Of a stretch of 64,000 bases of DNA, positions 1 through 7,727 are shown one piece after another. Positions within the stretch are counted from its first letter, which is position 1, and the number at the start of each line of letters is the position of its first letter. This DNA comes from an uncultured Oscillospiraceae bacterium (GTDB lineage: Bacteria > Bacillota > Clostridia > Oscillospirales > Ruminococcaceae): positions 32,179 to 96,178 of the forward strand of contig CAKSPH010000006.1 of assembly GCA_934481355.1 (NCBI GenBank). The letters run 5' to 3'. A program made the position numbers and the translations under genes. The notes below the pieces were generated by a model, which did no database searches, had not been told where the DNA came from, and worked only from the letters and a program-made list of their open reading frames with translations.

Positions 1-551
1 AAATCATAGCCCCAGACCTTGGAGATTATTTTCTCGCGGGAAAGGACCGTGCCCATGTGTTCAAGCAGCAGGCAGAGCAGCTCGAATTCCTTGTAGGTGA
101 GCTGGACTTCCTCGCCGTTCACCTTTACAATATGCTTCGAGGTGTTGACGTAAAGCCCTCCCACGGAATATTCCACCGTGCTGTTGGAGGCGGTGCGGCG
201 CAGCAGCGCCTTTATCCGGGAGATAAGCTCCATCGTGCCGAAGGGCTTTGCAACGTAGTCGTCCGCGCCGCTGTCAAGCCCTATCACCTTGTCGTATTCC
301 GTGCCCTTTGCGGTGAGCATTATTACCGGCAGCGCGGCGTGCTCCGGGTTCGCGCGGAGCTTCGCCAGCACAGAAAGCCCGTCCTCGTCCGGGAGCATTA
401 TGTCCAGCAGGAGCACTGACGGCTCCTCCTCTTTCAGCGCCTCCCAGAATTCAGAGGGACGCTCGAAGCCCTTTGCCTCCAGCCCGGAATTATTCAGTGC
501 GTACAGTACGAAGTTCCTTATATTTGCGTCGTCCTCCAGCATATAAACCAT
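1..551 (-). CDS. OmpR/PhoB-family response regulator, 3' truncated by window edge
   Basis: Two-component DNA-binding response regulator. The visible 183 residues hold an N-terminal receiver domain with the acidic pair ED-D near residues 6-8, phospho-acceptor Asp50 in LLLDIMLP, and Lys102 in AKPF. A winged-helix DNA-binding domain follows and runs off the left edge, so roughly the last 40-50 residues are missing. The start at 551 follows an AAAGAGAG ribosome site. It lies 29 bp downstream of phoU, in the same direction as the pst operon, so it is probably the PhoB/PhoP-type regulator of phosphate genes; its histidine kinase would be expected beyond the window. The phosphate role is inferred from position. 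Confidence 0.9.
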   Translation of the reverse strand, partial: MVYMLEDDANIRNFVLYALNNSGLEAKGFERPSEFWEALKEEEPSVLLLDIMLPDEDGLSVLAKLRANPEHAALPVIMLTAKGTEYDKVIGLDSGADDYVAKPFGTMELISRIKALLRRTASNSTVEYSVGGLYVNTSKHIVKVNGEEVQLTYKEFELLCLLLEHMGTVLSREKIISKVWGYD

Positions 552-580
552 GTCGTTCACTCTCTTTCGTGATGTGCGGG

Positions 581-1219
581 TCAGCGTTCTCCGGTGATGG
601 AGTATACCACCCATTCTGCGATATTTGTTGCATGATCGGCGATCCTTTCGAGATACTTCGCCGCCATCAGCAGATCCATAAAGTACTCCGCCTCGTCTGA
701 ATCCCCGCGCACCAGCTCGATAAGCTCCTCCTTGACCTTCAGGAAAAGCTGGTCTACGGTGTCGTCTGCGGCTATCGCCTGCTGCGCGAGCTTCACGTCC
801 TTCTTCACGAAGGAATCCACGCTCATCGTCACCATGCTGATAGCCTCGTTCGCCATATCGGAGATGTGCACCTTTCCGGTGAGCTCCGTGGAGTGCACGA
901 ACCCCGCGATTTCCGCGATATCCTGCGACTGGTCGCCGATGCGCTCCATGTCGGAGATCATCTTCAGCGCCGAGGATACGCTGCGCAGGTCGCGCGCAAC
1001 GGGCTGCTGGTGGAGCAGGAGCTTCATGCACAGCGCTTCGATATCATGCTCCATGTGGTCGGTTTCTTCTTCGTTGTCGTTTACCTTGGAGATCATCTCC
1101 TCGGTCTTTTCGTCGAACAGCGCCTTTACTGCGCAGGCAATGCTTTCCTCGCAGAGTGCGCCCATCTTGATGAGCTCCACGTTTAGCTGTTCGAGCTGTT
1201 CGTCAAAGCGGTTTCTCAT
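581..1219 (-). CDS. phoU: Phosphate signalling protein PhoU
   Basis: PhoU is a cytoplasmic all-helical protein that links the Pst transporter to the phosphate histidine kinase and represses signalling when phosphate is plentiful. The 212-residue length is normal for the family. The two tandem three-helix repeats are visible, each with the metal-binding type pattern (EEETDHMEHDIE near residues 50-60 and YLERIADHATNIAEW near the C-terminus). It lies 14 bp after pstB and upstream of the response regulator, the classical pst operon order. Confidence 0.95.
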   Translation of the reverse strand: MRNRFDEQLEQLNVELIKMGALCEESIACAVKALFDEKTEEMISKVNDNEEETDHMEHDIEALCMKLLLHQQPVARDLRSVSSALKMISDMERIGDQSQDIAEIAGFVHSTELTGKVHISDMANEAISMVTMSVDSFVKKDVKLAQQAIAADDTVDQLFLKVKEELIELVRGDSDEAEYFMDLLMAAKYLERIADHATNIAEWVVYSITGER

Positions 1220-1233
1220 AATATACCTCCAAA

Positions 1234-1980
1234 TCAGCCGAAGCGTCCGGTTATGTAGTCCTCCGTCCGCTGATCCTGCGGGTTGGAGAAGATGGCGTCA
1301 GTATCCGCGTATTCAACGACCTCGCCCAGCAGGAAGAACGCCGTCTTGTCGGAGATTCTCGCCGCCTGCTGCATATTGTGAGTTACCATAACAATAGTAT
1401 ACTCCTTTTTCAGTTCAATTGCAAGGTCTTCTATCTTGGAAGTAGAGATAGGGTCCAGAGCTGAGGTCGGCTCGTCCATCAGCAGGACTTCCGGCTCAAC
1501 TGCGAGGGCGCGGGCAATGCAGAGCCTCTGCTGCTGACCGCCGGAAAGTCCCAGCGCGGATTTTTTCAGCCTGTCCTTGAGCTCGTCCCAGATGGCGGCG
1601 TCGCGCAGGGACTTTTCAACGATGTCGTCCAGCTTCACCTTGGAGTGTATCCCATGGGTGCGCGGTCCGAACGCGATGTTGTCGTAAACGCTCATCGGGA
1701 ACGGATTCGGCTTCTGGAACACCATTCCCACGCGCTTGCGCAGGAGGTTCACGTCCATCTTGCCGTAGATGTCCTCGCCGTCAAGCAGGAACTGCCCGGT
1801 TATGCGGCATCCCTCCACGAGGTCGTTCATTCGGTTTAGCGACTTCAAAAGCGTGGATTTTCCGCATCCGGACGGTCCTATGAAAGCTGTTATCCTGTTT
1901 TCTGGGATCTGGAGATCTATGCCCTTGAGCGCCTTGAAGTCGCCGTAATAAAGCTCGGCGTTCCTGATATCGAATTTCAT
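1234..1980 (-). CDS. pstB: Phosphate ABC transporter ATP-binding protein PstB
   Basis: ATPase subunit of the high-affinity phosphate importer. Walker A (GPSGCGKST), the Q-loop region, the signature LSGGQQQRL, Walker B ([12 protein letters not shown]) and the switch histidine (MVTHNM) are all present. Length after start correction is 248 residues, typical of PstB. The start was placed at 1980 (MKFDIRN) because AAAGGA lies 8-9 bases upstream; an in-frame start at 2004 would overlap pstA without a good ribosome site. There is a 4-bp gap to pstA, indicating translational coupling. Confidence 0.96.
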   Translation of the reverse strand: MKFDIRNAELYYGDFKALKGIDLQIPENRITAFIGPSGCGKSTLLKSLNRMNDLVEGCRITGQFLLDGEDIYGKMDVNLLRKRVGMVFQKPNPFPMSVYDNIAFGPRTHGIHSKVKLDDIVEKSLRDAAIWDELKDRLKKSALGLSGGQQQRLCIARALAVEPEVLLMDEPTSALDPISTSKIEDLAIELKKEYTIVMVTHNMQQAARISDKTAFFLLGEVVEYADTDAIFSNPQDQRTEDYITGRFG

Positions 1981-1984
1981 GGTG

Positions 1985-2923
1985 TTATCCTTTCTTTTTC
2001 GCAATGTGACGCTCGATGAGGTCGGAAATAAGATTGATGATGAATGTGAGCGCGAGCAGGACTACCGCTGAAGCAAACGCCTCGTTAACGTGCAGGCCCT
2101 CGGTGGAAAGAATGTACATATGCACCGTCAGGGTCGCCGCGGAGCTTCCCGAGCCTGCAAGCGCGCCGGGCAGGCTGTGGCCGGAGCCGGAAGTGAATAT
2201 CAGCGCTGCGGATTCGCCTACGATTCGTCCGATGGCGAGAATAACGCCGGACATGATGCCGGGCACCGCAGTCGGAAGTATTACGCGGAACACCGTGCGC
2301 ATTTTGCCCGCGCCAAGTCCGAAGCTGCCCTCGCGGTAGCTGTCGGGAACGGCGAGCAGCGCCTCCTCAGTGGTGCGTATTATCAGCGGGAGTATCATCA
2401 TAGCCAGGGTGACAACGCCCGCAAGCATTGAGAATCCCCAGCCCAGGGAGAGATTGAACATCAGGTATCCGAACAGACCGAATACTATCGACGGAATACC
2501 GGAAAGCGTTTCAGTGGTCACGCGGATGATCTTGACAAGCCTGTTGCCGCGCTTCGCGTATTCTACGAGGTATACCGCCGCGAAAACCCCTATCGGTACG
2601 GCGATGACAAGCGTCATTGCGACCATGGAGAGCGTGTTGATTATCGCGGGCATCATGCTGACGTTTTCGGTGGTGTATTCCCACGCAAACTGCTCCGCGG
2701 TCAGGTGCGGCACTCCGTTCACCAGAATATACGCGATGATGAACAGCAGCATTCCCACGGAGAAAACAGCCGCCAGCATTACCAGTATCATCAGGATAAG
2801 GGAGAGCGGGCTGCGGGTGTACTGCTTCAGCCTTGCGCCAAGCGTCACGTGGTTGATGTATTTTGATGGAGCGCCGGAAACGGCTTCGTTTTTCTGTACC
2901 ATAGTCTTAGCTGTGTCAGTCAT
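1985..2923 (-). CDS. pstA: Phosphate ABC transporter permease PstA
   Basis: One of the two membrane subunits of the phosphate importer. The 312-residue protein has a cytoplasmic N-terminus of about 35 residues, then six hydrophobic spans, and the inner-membrane component loop that docks on PstB ([31 protein letters not shown]). Its start codon overlaps the pstC stop in a TGATG junction, so the two permeases are translationally coupled and probably made in equal amounts. Confidence 0.95.
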   Translation of the reverse strand: MTDTAKTMVQKNEAVSGAPSKYINHVTLGARLKQYTRSPLSLILMILVMLAAVFSVGMLLFIIAYILVNGVPHLTAEQFAWEYTTENVSMMPAIINTLSMVAMTLVIAVPIGVFAAVYLVEYAKRGNRLVKIIRVTTETLSGIPSIVFGLFGYLMFNLSLGWGFSMLAGVVTLAMMILPLIIRTTEEALLAVPDSYREGSFGLGAGKMRTVFRVILPTAVPGIMSGVILAIGRIVGESAALIFTSGSGHSLPGALAGSGSSAATLTVHMYILSTEGLHVNEAFASAVVLLALTFIINLISDLIERHIAKKKG

Positions 2924-3771
2924 CAGTCCTTCCTCCTTTTAAGCGCGGAGAAGCAGAGGTTAATTATCAGGATAAACACGAACAGCACAACCCCGGTTGC
3001 TATCAGGGCGCCCCTGTGAAGTCCGCCCGCATAGCCCATCTCCATTACGATGTTGGAGGTCATTGTGCGCACGCCGGAGGTGATGCTCTTCGGAATAACG
3101 GTCTGGTTGCCCGCAACCAGGATGACCGCCATTGTTTCGCCGATGGCGCGTCCAACGCCGAGGATTATCGCCGCGAGTATTCCGGATTTAGCCGCCGGCA
3201 GCGAAGCAAAGAACACGCTTCTTTCATGGGTGGCTCCCAGCGCCAGCGCGCCCTCATAGTAGCTGCGAGGAACGGCGTTCAGCGAGGATTCCGTGGTCTT
3301 GATAACTGTGGGGAGTATCATTATGCCGAGCAGCACTCCTGCGGTAAGCAGGGACTTTCCCGAGCCGCCGAAAAGCTCCTTCATTATCGGAACTATGACC
3401 ATCAGCCCGAAGAATCCGAAAACGATGGACGGAATTCCGGCAAGAAGATTTATCGCAGGCTTAACGAAAGCGTACAGCTTTTTCGGGCAGTAGTGCGACA
3501 TGAACACGGCGCAGAGAATGCCTATCGGGACTCCGATGGCTATTGCGATACCGGTAACGAGTATCGAGCCGATTATCATCGGGAATATCCCGTAGTATCC
3601 GCTGGAGGGCTTCCATTTTGTGCCGAACAGGAAGTCGGTCACGCCTATCTCGCCCATCGCCGGGATACCAGTCGAGAACAGATACACGCATATCAGCACG
3701 ACCGCGAGTATCGAAACGCAGGCGCATATCAGGAATAGCGCGTGCATTATGCCTTCTTTTACCTTCTGCAT
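2923..3771 (-). CDS. pstC: Phosphate ABC transporter permease PstC
   Basis: Partner permease of PstA. The 282-residue protein has six predicted membrane spans and the EAA-type docking loop (ESSLNAVPRSYYEGALALGATHERSVFFASLP). It begins 348 bp downstream of pstS; the gap holds an intrinsic terminator and a palindromic element. The transporter genes are therefore probably expressed at a lower level than the binding protein, as is common in pst operons. Confidence 0.95.
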   Translation of the reverse strand: MQKVKEGIMHALFLICACVSILAVVLICVYLFSTGIPAMGEIGVTDFLFGTKWKPSSGYYGIFPMIIGSILVTGIAIAIGVPIGILCAVFMSHYCPKKLYAFVKPAINLLAGIPSIVFGFFGLMVIVPIMKELFGGSGKSLLTAGVLLGIMILPTVIKTTESSLNAVPRSYYEGALALGATHERSVFFASLPAAKSGILAAIILGVGRAIGETMAVILVAGNQTVIPKSITSGVRTMTSNIVMEMGYAGGLHRGALIATGVVLFVFILIINLCFSALKRRKD

Positions 3772-3789
3772 AATAATACCTCTTTATAA

Positions 3790-3953
3790 AGGTCGCCTCA
3801 AAAAAACTCCTTCGCAGCAGATTTCTATGAATTATATCATCTGCTTCGTTGTCAAACCTTGTAATACATCAAGTATGACTGCGGTTTGACGCCTAGCATC
3901 TGATATAAGTCATGCACGAAATCTGCTCGCGTCCCGGTTTTTAGAGGTGACCT
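3790..3953. repeat. Imperfect palindrome, MITE-like element
   Basis: The outer ends AGGTCGCCTCAAAAA (left) and TTTTTAGAGGTGACCT (right) are near inverted repeats. Inward, CAGATTTC, TATATCA, and GTCAAACC each reappear as inverted copies on the other side, so about 160 bp can fold into one long, interrupted hairpin around a central loop near 3860-3880. No coding capacity is present. This fits a non-autonomous palindromic repeat or MITE. The right-end sequence TTTTTAGAGGTGACCT occurs again at 7321-7336. Confidence 0.6.
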
Positions 3954-3991
3954 GTAAAATTTCACGAGAAAGATTTTACATTTCTTCTCTC

Positions 3992-4010
3992 AAAAAAGTG
4001 CGCTGCACTT
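3992..4010 (-). terminator. Intrinsic terminator of pstS
   Basis: On the minus strand AAGTGC-AGC-GCACTT forms a 6-bp stem followed directly by six T. It lies about 110 bp after the pstS stop and is placed to lower transcription of pstC-pstA-pstB relative to pstS. Confidence 0.6.
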
Positions 4011-4119
4011 GGAGCCGTACAAGCCGCTGCGCAGCGCTTAAAGGGAGCCGCAGTTTTGTTCTGCGGAATGTCACCTGCAATCAGATGACGGAAGGGAGAA
4101 ACCTATTGTTAACGCGGAC

Positions 4120-5070
4120 TTAAGCAAGCTCGCTCCAGTTGTTGATCTCGCCGGTGTAGATCTTCATGATCTCATCGGAGGTGATGTTCTCAATGGGGTT
4201 GTCGAGATTTACGATAACCGCGATGCCGTCGTCAGCGATCTTCATCTCGGTAAGACCTGCGTCAAGCTCTTCCTGCTTGAGCTCACGGGAGGACATACCG
4301 ATATCGCAGGTACCCTCGGTTGCGGAGGTGATACCAGCGCCGGAGCCTGTCTGCTGAATGTCAATGGTAACGTCAGGGTTCAGACCCTTGTAGCTCTCTG
4401 CGAGCTTCTCCATGACAGGTCCAACGGAAGTGGAGCCGTTCAGGGAGATACCGCCGGAAACTCCGGAAGCTGTGTAGTTATCGGTAACATCAATGGAAAT
4501 GTAGCCGTTGTCGGAGATTATCTGCTGACCCTCAACGGACTCGATGAACCTGATGAAGTCCTGAGCCGCAGCGTTCTCATCAAGCTTGGACTGCTGGTAG
4601 CATATATTGAACGGTCTTGCTACTACATAATCGCCGGACTTGATGTCGGCTACGGAGCATTCAACGCCGTTTACGTCCAGCGCCTTTACGGTGTCGTTCA
4701 GGGAGCCGAGGGATATGTAGCCGATAGCGTCAACGTTTCCGGCAACGCTCATCATTACGCCGTTCGTAGAGTTGGAGATCTCGGCGTCGCCGCGTGTCAT
4801 GTCCTCCTTCTCGCCGGCTTCGTTCTTCTGCTCTATGCCCATCAGCTCAACGAACGCGCCTCTTGTGCCGGAGCCGTCCTCGCGGGAAACTACGGTGATA
4901 TCGGTGTCAAGCTTTGCGCCTGTGCTTTCAGCAGCTGAGCTGTCTGCTGCGGAGGAGCTGTTGTCCGCTGCGGGAGCGGAGGAACTTGTTGTATTACCGG
5001 AGCAGCCTGCGAGTGCTGCAACTGCGAGCAGTGCCGCTGTGCTGAGTGTGATTCTTCTTGTCATCTTCAT
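4120..5070 (-). CDS. pstS: Phosphate-binding lipoprotein PstS, circularly permuted
   Basis: Extracytoplasmic phosphate-binding component of the Pst importer. The start at 5070 follows AAGGAGA; residues 1-23 form a lipoprotein signal with lipobox LAGC (Cys23), then a Ser/Ala-rich linker to about residue 55. The phosphate-ligand motifs are all present but in swapped order. VSREDGSGTR (61-70), NGVMMSVAGN and AIGYISLGSL, normally C-terminal, come first. SLNGSTSVGP (209-218), TGSGAG (241-246) and DIGMSSREL (256-264), normally N-terminal, come second. The protein ends at TGEINNWSELA, the point where a conventional PstS continues into VVSREDGSGTR. This is a clean circular permutation at the interdomain hinge. 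At 316 residues no part appears to be lost. Confidence 0.9.
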   Translation of the reverse strand: MKMTRRITLSTAALLAVAALAGCSGNTTSSSAPAADNSSSAADSSAAESTGAKLDTDITVVSREDGSGTRGAFVELMGIEQKNEAGEKEDMTRGDAEISNSTNGVMMSVAGNVDAIGYISLGSLNDTVKALDVNGVECSVADIKSGDYVVARPFNICYQQSKLDENAAAQDFIRFIESVEGQQIISDNGYISIDVTDNYTASGVSGGISLNGSTSVGPVMEKLAESYKGLNPDVTIDIQQTGSGAGITSATEGTCDIGMSSRELKQEELDAGLTEMKIADDGIAVIVNLDNPIENITSDEIMKIYTGEINNWSELA

Positions 5071-5135
5071 AGTTATGTTCTCCTTAGATTTGTATGCGGT
5101 GATTACCGCTTTTTGTTTTCCTGTTTGCAAGAACA

Positions 5136-5190
5136 ATTATATCAAAACTATGTTAAATCCAAAAGCACCGAAGTGTTAAATGTATGTAAA
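5136..5190 (-). promoter_or_regulatory. pstS promoter with PhoP-box-like repeats
   Basis: On the minus strand a TATAAT -10 (5141-5136) is preceded by TTAACA (5156-5151), TTAACA (5179-5174) and TTTACA (5190-5185). The two upstream copies are exactly 11 bp apart and the third is 23 bp further on, about two more turns. Bacillus PhoP boxes are TT(A/C/T)A(C/T)A repeats with this phase, so this is a good candidate for control by the response regulator at the left edge. Confidence 0.55.
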
Positions 5191-5240
5191 ATGAAATACT
5201 GTCTAGTCAGAGGGCAAAAAACACATCTGCATGGATATAT

Positions 5241-5273
5241 AAAAACGCTGCAAAAGTCCGTGCTTTTGCAGCG
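5241..5273 (-). terminator. Intrinsic terminator of the tam-panE operon
   Basis: On the minus strand CGCTGCAAAAG and CTTTTGCAGCG form a perfect 11-bp stem around a 6-base loop, followed by TTTTT. It lies about 50 bp after the methyltransferase stop and separates that operon from pstS. Confidence 0.85.
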
Positions 5274-5320
5274 TTGTTCCCTGCACCAGGTTTCCCGAAG
5301 CAAACAAAGCGCAGGTAAAT

Positions 5321-6088
5321 TCAGGATCTTTTCGCGGCGGTGAAGAACAGCCGCGGCATTTTCAGCAGGACGTTATTGTCAGCCTGCAATGGGATATTGC
5401 TCCTGACAAGCTCCAGAAGCTCGCTGAGGAAAGCCTCCCTTTCAGACTCGCCGAGCATATCAAGATACGGTTTCAGACCGCTCCCCCTGTACCATTCTAT
5501 CACTGCGGCGTGAGATGGCACGACATGGTAATAGGTAGTCTCCCACATGGCAACTTCTCCGGAGACCCGCGACAATATATCGTAAGTTGCGTCCGGGGTA
5601 AGGTTGTGGAAGTTGTGGATAACGTTCAGCTTTTCCCATTTTCCGGCTGAAACAAACTCGTTCAGCAGCTTGTAGAATACCGCCTGCCGGGTGATCGGCA
5701 TCTGCACCGCCAGCACTCCGCCGGGATTCAGCTTGTCAATGAGCTTCGGAAACAGGCTTTCATGATCCGGCACCCAGTGCAGGCAGGCGTTCGAAAATAT
5801 AAGGTCGAATCCGGGAAGCTCCGACAGCCCGTCAGGCACGCAGCATTTCCGGAATTTCATGTCCGGATAGGTTTTCCTGGCTCTTTCAAGCATATTTTCA
5901 GAGCTGTCCACACCCAGCAGCTCAGCGCCGGGAAAGCGCTCAGCGAGCTGATTCGTGCTGTTTCCCGGACCGCAGCCTATGTCAAGCACCGAACGCGGCG
6001 TAATGCCTATCCGGTTTATCAGGTCAACGGACGGCTGAGTCCGCTCCCTCTCGAATTTTGTGTACTGTCTGGAATCCCAGTCGCCCAT
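5321..6088 (-). CDS. tam: Trans-aconitate 2-methyltransferase-like SAM methyltransferase
   Basis: Class I SAM-dependent methyltransferase of 255 residues, matching the Tam family from end to end: MGDWDSRQYTKFERERTQPSVDL at the start, SAM motif I VLDIGCGPGNST (about 34-45), motif II acidic LGVDSS, IFSNACLHWVPD, and the C-terminal MPRLFFTAAKR. Tam methylates the toxic TCA by-product trans-aconitate; the exact substrate is an inference from family resemblance. It is the second gene of a two-gene operon, 17 bp after the dehydropantoate-reductase-like gene. Confidence 0.85.
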   Translation of the reverse strand: MGDWDSRQYTKFERERTQPSVDLINRIGITPRSVLDIGCGPGNSTNQLAERFPGAELLGVDSSENMLERARKTYPDMKFRKCCVPDGLSELPGFDLIFSNACLHWVPDHESLFPKLIDKLNPGGVLAVQMPITRQAVFYKLLNEFVSAGKWEKLNVIHNFHNLTPDATYDILSRVSGEVAMWETTYYHVVPSHAAVIEWYRGSGLKPYLDMLGESEREAFLSELLELVRSNIPLQADNNVLLKMPRLFFTAAKRS

Positions 6089-6105
6089 TGTGAAAACCTC
6101 CTGAT

Positions 6106-7065
6106 TTATAGTGCGCGGGAACTTCTTGAAGTGTTCCCTGAATAGTCGAAAAGGCCGTCGTTTTTCTCCTCCAGAGCCTTGATTATGTGGTAAGTGAATT
6201 CGTTGTACGGAGTTGGAATGCCGAGCTCCTTTCCCATTCTGACGATAGCGCCGGAGAACATATCGATTTCCGTATGACGCCCGGCGTCAAGGTCCTGAAG
6301 CGTGGAATACCGCGCGGAGGGCGGCACCAGACTTCCGCGGGTTGATGACGCGTCTGCCCTCCTCATGTCTATTCCCTTTGCGGCAGCTATCGCTTCAAGC
6401 TCCTGACGGAGGCCGTTGCTTATCGCCATCATGTGCTCGCTGTCCTGATAGCAGCCCACTCCCACGCCGACGACAGCCTGCGGCAGATTGTTGCAGACAT
6501 TCAGCCGGAATTTGCTCCAGACCTCCTCGCGGATAAATTCCGTGCGGCGGTAGTGTATCCCCGTGCCCTCAAAAAGCCTGTCTATCGCAAGGACTCTCTC
6601 GCTGTCTGACGGAGCGCCGACCTCGCCGTAGACTATCCCGATGGTGGTTTCCGGGTCAAAATGATAACCGTCGGTTTCCCTGTGTGAGGCAACCTTTATC
6701 AGTGAGTAAACAACGTGCTCAGAGCCTATCTCCCCGGCGATAATCTCCTCGCTGTCAACGCCGTTCATCAGGCTCATAACGGTCGTATTTTCACCGACCG
6801 CCGCGCGAATGGAGCCCAGCGCCCCCGGAAGCGCTCCGTATTTCAGCGCGACAATGAGCAGGTCAGCGCCGCGAGCCTCCTGCGGAGTCCAGACCTGCGG
6901 ACGGTACACAGCGCCGTTTATGGAGCAGCCGTCCCGCTTCAGCCGCTCGGCGCGCTCCCCCTCGGCTATAACGCCTAATTCTGTCGTTTTGCGCCCGGAT
7001 AGTCCCCATATTATATATGAGCCTACCGCCCCGGCGCCCAGTACTGCAACTTTTCTTACCTCCAT
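6106..7065 (-). CDS. 2-dehydropantoate 2-reductase family protein (ApbA/PanE)
   Basis: NADPH-dependent ketopantoate-reductase fold. The N-terminal Rossmann nucleotide loop GAGAVGSY (residues 10-17), the catalytic-Lys region ALKYGALPGAL and the C-terminal helical domain with KFRLNVCNN and the STRGSLVPPSARYSTLQDL stretch are visible. At 319 residues it is full length. Family members make pantoate for coenzyme A, but many paralogues act on other 2-oxoacids, and no pan genes lie nearby, so the substrate is unsure. The start is supported by AAAAGGAGA 7 bases upstream. Confidence 0.8.
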   Translation of the reverse strand: MEVRKVAVLGAGAVGSYIIWGLSGRKTTELGVIAEGERAERLKRDGCSINGAVYRPQVWTPQEARGADLLIVALKYGALPGALGSIRAAVGENTTVMSLMNGVDSEEIIAGEIGSEHVVYSLIKVASHRETDGYHFDPETTIGIVYGEVGAPSDSERVLAIDRLFEGTGIHYRRTEFIREEVWSKFRLNVCNNLPQAVVGVGVGCYQDSEHMMAISNGLRQELEAIAAAKGIDMRRADASSTRGSLVPPSARYSTLQDLDAGRHTEIDMFSGAIVRMGKELGIPTPYNEFTYHIIKALEEKNDGLFDYSGNTSRSSRAL

Positions 7066-7097
7066 ATGATATCTCCTTTTGTATGGATTTTCTTTAT

Positions 7098-7153
7098 GGC
7101 AGCACCGGACAATCGCACGGCAAAGTGCCAGACGTTAATTGTGCAGTGCTGCC
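7098..7153. repeat. Palindromic repeat, family copy 1
   Basis: GGCAGCACcggaCAAT at the left end and ATTGTGCAGTGCTGCC at the right end form an imperfect inverted repeat around a short GC-rich hairpin. The core (GGCArCA…CGCACAA/TTGTGC…TGyTGCC) matches the palindrome at 11319-11359. This copy lies between the -10 box and the start codon of the panE-like gene, so it would be in the mRNA leader. Confidence 0.5.
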
Positions 7154-7156
7154 TTA

Positions 7157-7185
7157 ATTATAGCATTGCTGGACGGCGGCGTCAA
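7157..7185 (-). promoter_or_regulatory. Promoter of panE-like/tam operon
   Basis: On the minus strand TTGACG (7185-7180) is separated by 17 bp from TATAAT (7162-7157). Transcription would start next to the palindromic repeat and give a leader of roughly 85 bases. Confidence 0.7.
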
Positions 7186-7457
7186 GGTTAGTTTGCCCTT
7201 ATTGACTTATCTGCACCAAGAATATGTACCTCAGATGCCGCATCCCGTCCCGGATGGTTCCCAGGTATTATCTCCCGCCCGGAGCAGCACCGCAGTTATC
7301 TTTTTCATATAATGCCTCACTTTTTAGAGGTGACCTTATACAAAGCGGACAGCATTTGAAATTTGTATACTTCGCCGCATTCTTCAATAGGTGTTTCAAC
7401 AATTTGGTCATTATGCACAAAGCGTTAATTAGTGGTAACTTTTTTTCCATAATACCC

Positions 7458-7486
7458 TTGACAATTTGTCGGTTATCAGTTATAAT
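7458..7486 (+). promoter_or_regulatory. Consensus promoter of leader peptide/ABC operon
   Basis: TTGACA (7458-7463), a 17-bp spacer and TATAAT (7481-7486): a perfect sigma-A consensus. It lies about 70 bp before the leader-peptide start, and with such a strong promoter control is likely to act after initiation, at the terminator at 7683-7710. Confidence 0.85.
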
Positions 7487-7557
7487 AGCATTACGCCAAC
7501 AAAACATATCGAAATAATATGTATTATATGAATACTCGTAGAAAGGGGAAATCACAG

Positions 7558-7653
7558 ATGAGCTCTGTAAAGATAATGTGCTGTAATATGATGTGTTCAG
7601 TCATGCACCGTATGACCGAGTTCACTTCCTGCGCCCGTATATTCCGAATGTGA
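7558..7653 (+). CDS. Met/Cys-rich leader peptide, 31 residues
   Basis: A short reading frame preceded by AAAGGGGAA 7 bases upstream. It encodes 31 residues, of which 7 are Met and 4 are Cys, clustered as MCCNMMCSVM at residues 7-16, with a further Cys at 25 and Met at 31. It lies between a consensus promoter and an intrinsic terminator, followed by an ABC operon whose own proteins are unusually Cys-rich. The arrangement is that of an amino-acid-responsive attenuator leader; the sensed signal would be charged tRNA-Cys or tRNA-Met. The function is inferred; translation is supported by the ribosome site and composition only. Confidence 0.6.
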   Translation: MSSVKIMCCNMMCSVMHRMTEFTSCARIFRM

Positions 7654-7682
7654 GTTTCAGACAGAAACCCAGCCATAATCGG

Positions 7683-7710
7683 AGCGCAGCAGAATGCGCT
7701 TTTTTATTTT
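7683..7710 (+). terminator. Leader terminator (candidate attenuator)
   Basis: AGCGCA-GCAGAA-TGCGCT forms a 6-bp stem followed by TTTTTATTTT, ending 17 bp before the DUF1847 start codon. The leader segment CTGCGC at 7629-7634, which contains the last Cys codon, is complementary to GCGCAG at 7684-7689 in the 5' arm, so an alternative pairing that opens the terminator is possible. That pairing is only 6 bp. Confidence 0.7.
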
Positions 7711-7727
7711 ATTTGGAGGAAAACATC

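Larger units (their letters stand above)
3772..4119. other. 348-bp pstS-pstC intergenic region
   Basis: No gene is seen here. The region holds the pstS terminator (3992-4010), a long imperfect palindrome (3790-3953), and a GC-rich stretch with short inverted repeats around 4010-4075. It lies inside an otherwise tightly packed pst operon, so read-through from pstS has to pass both structures. Confidence 0.7.
7066..7457. other. Intergenic region between divergent panE-like and ABC operons
   Basis: The region contains the leftward promoter (7157-7185), a palindromic repeat in its leader (7098-7153), and a stray copy of the 16-bp end of the 3790-3953 palindrome at 7321-7336. Nothing coding is supported between 7190 and 7457. 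Confidence 0.6.

Noticed and set aside
7593..7727. N-terminal extension of the DUF1847 frame back to 7593
   Set aside because: It runs through the intrinsic terminator and overlaps the leader peptide in another frame; the ATG at 7728 has a strong ribosome site.
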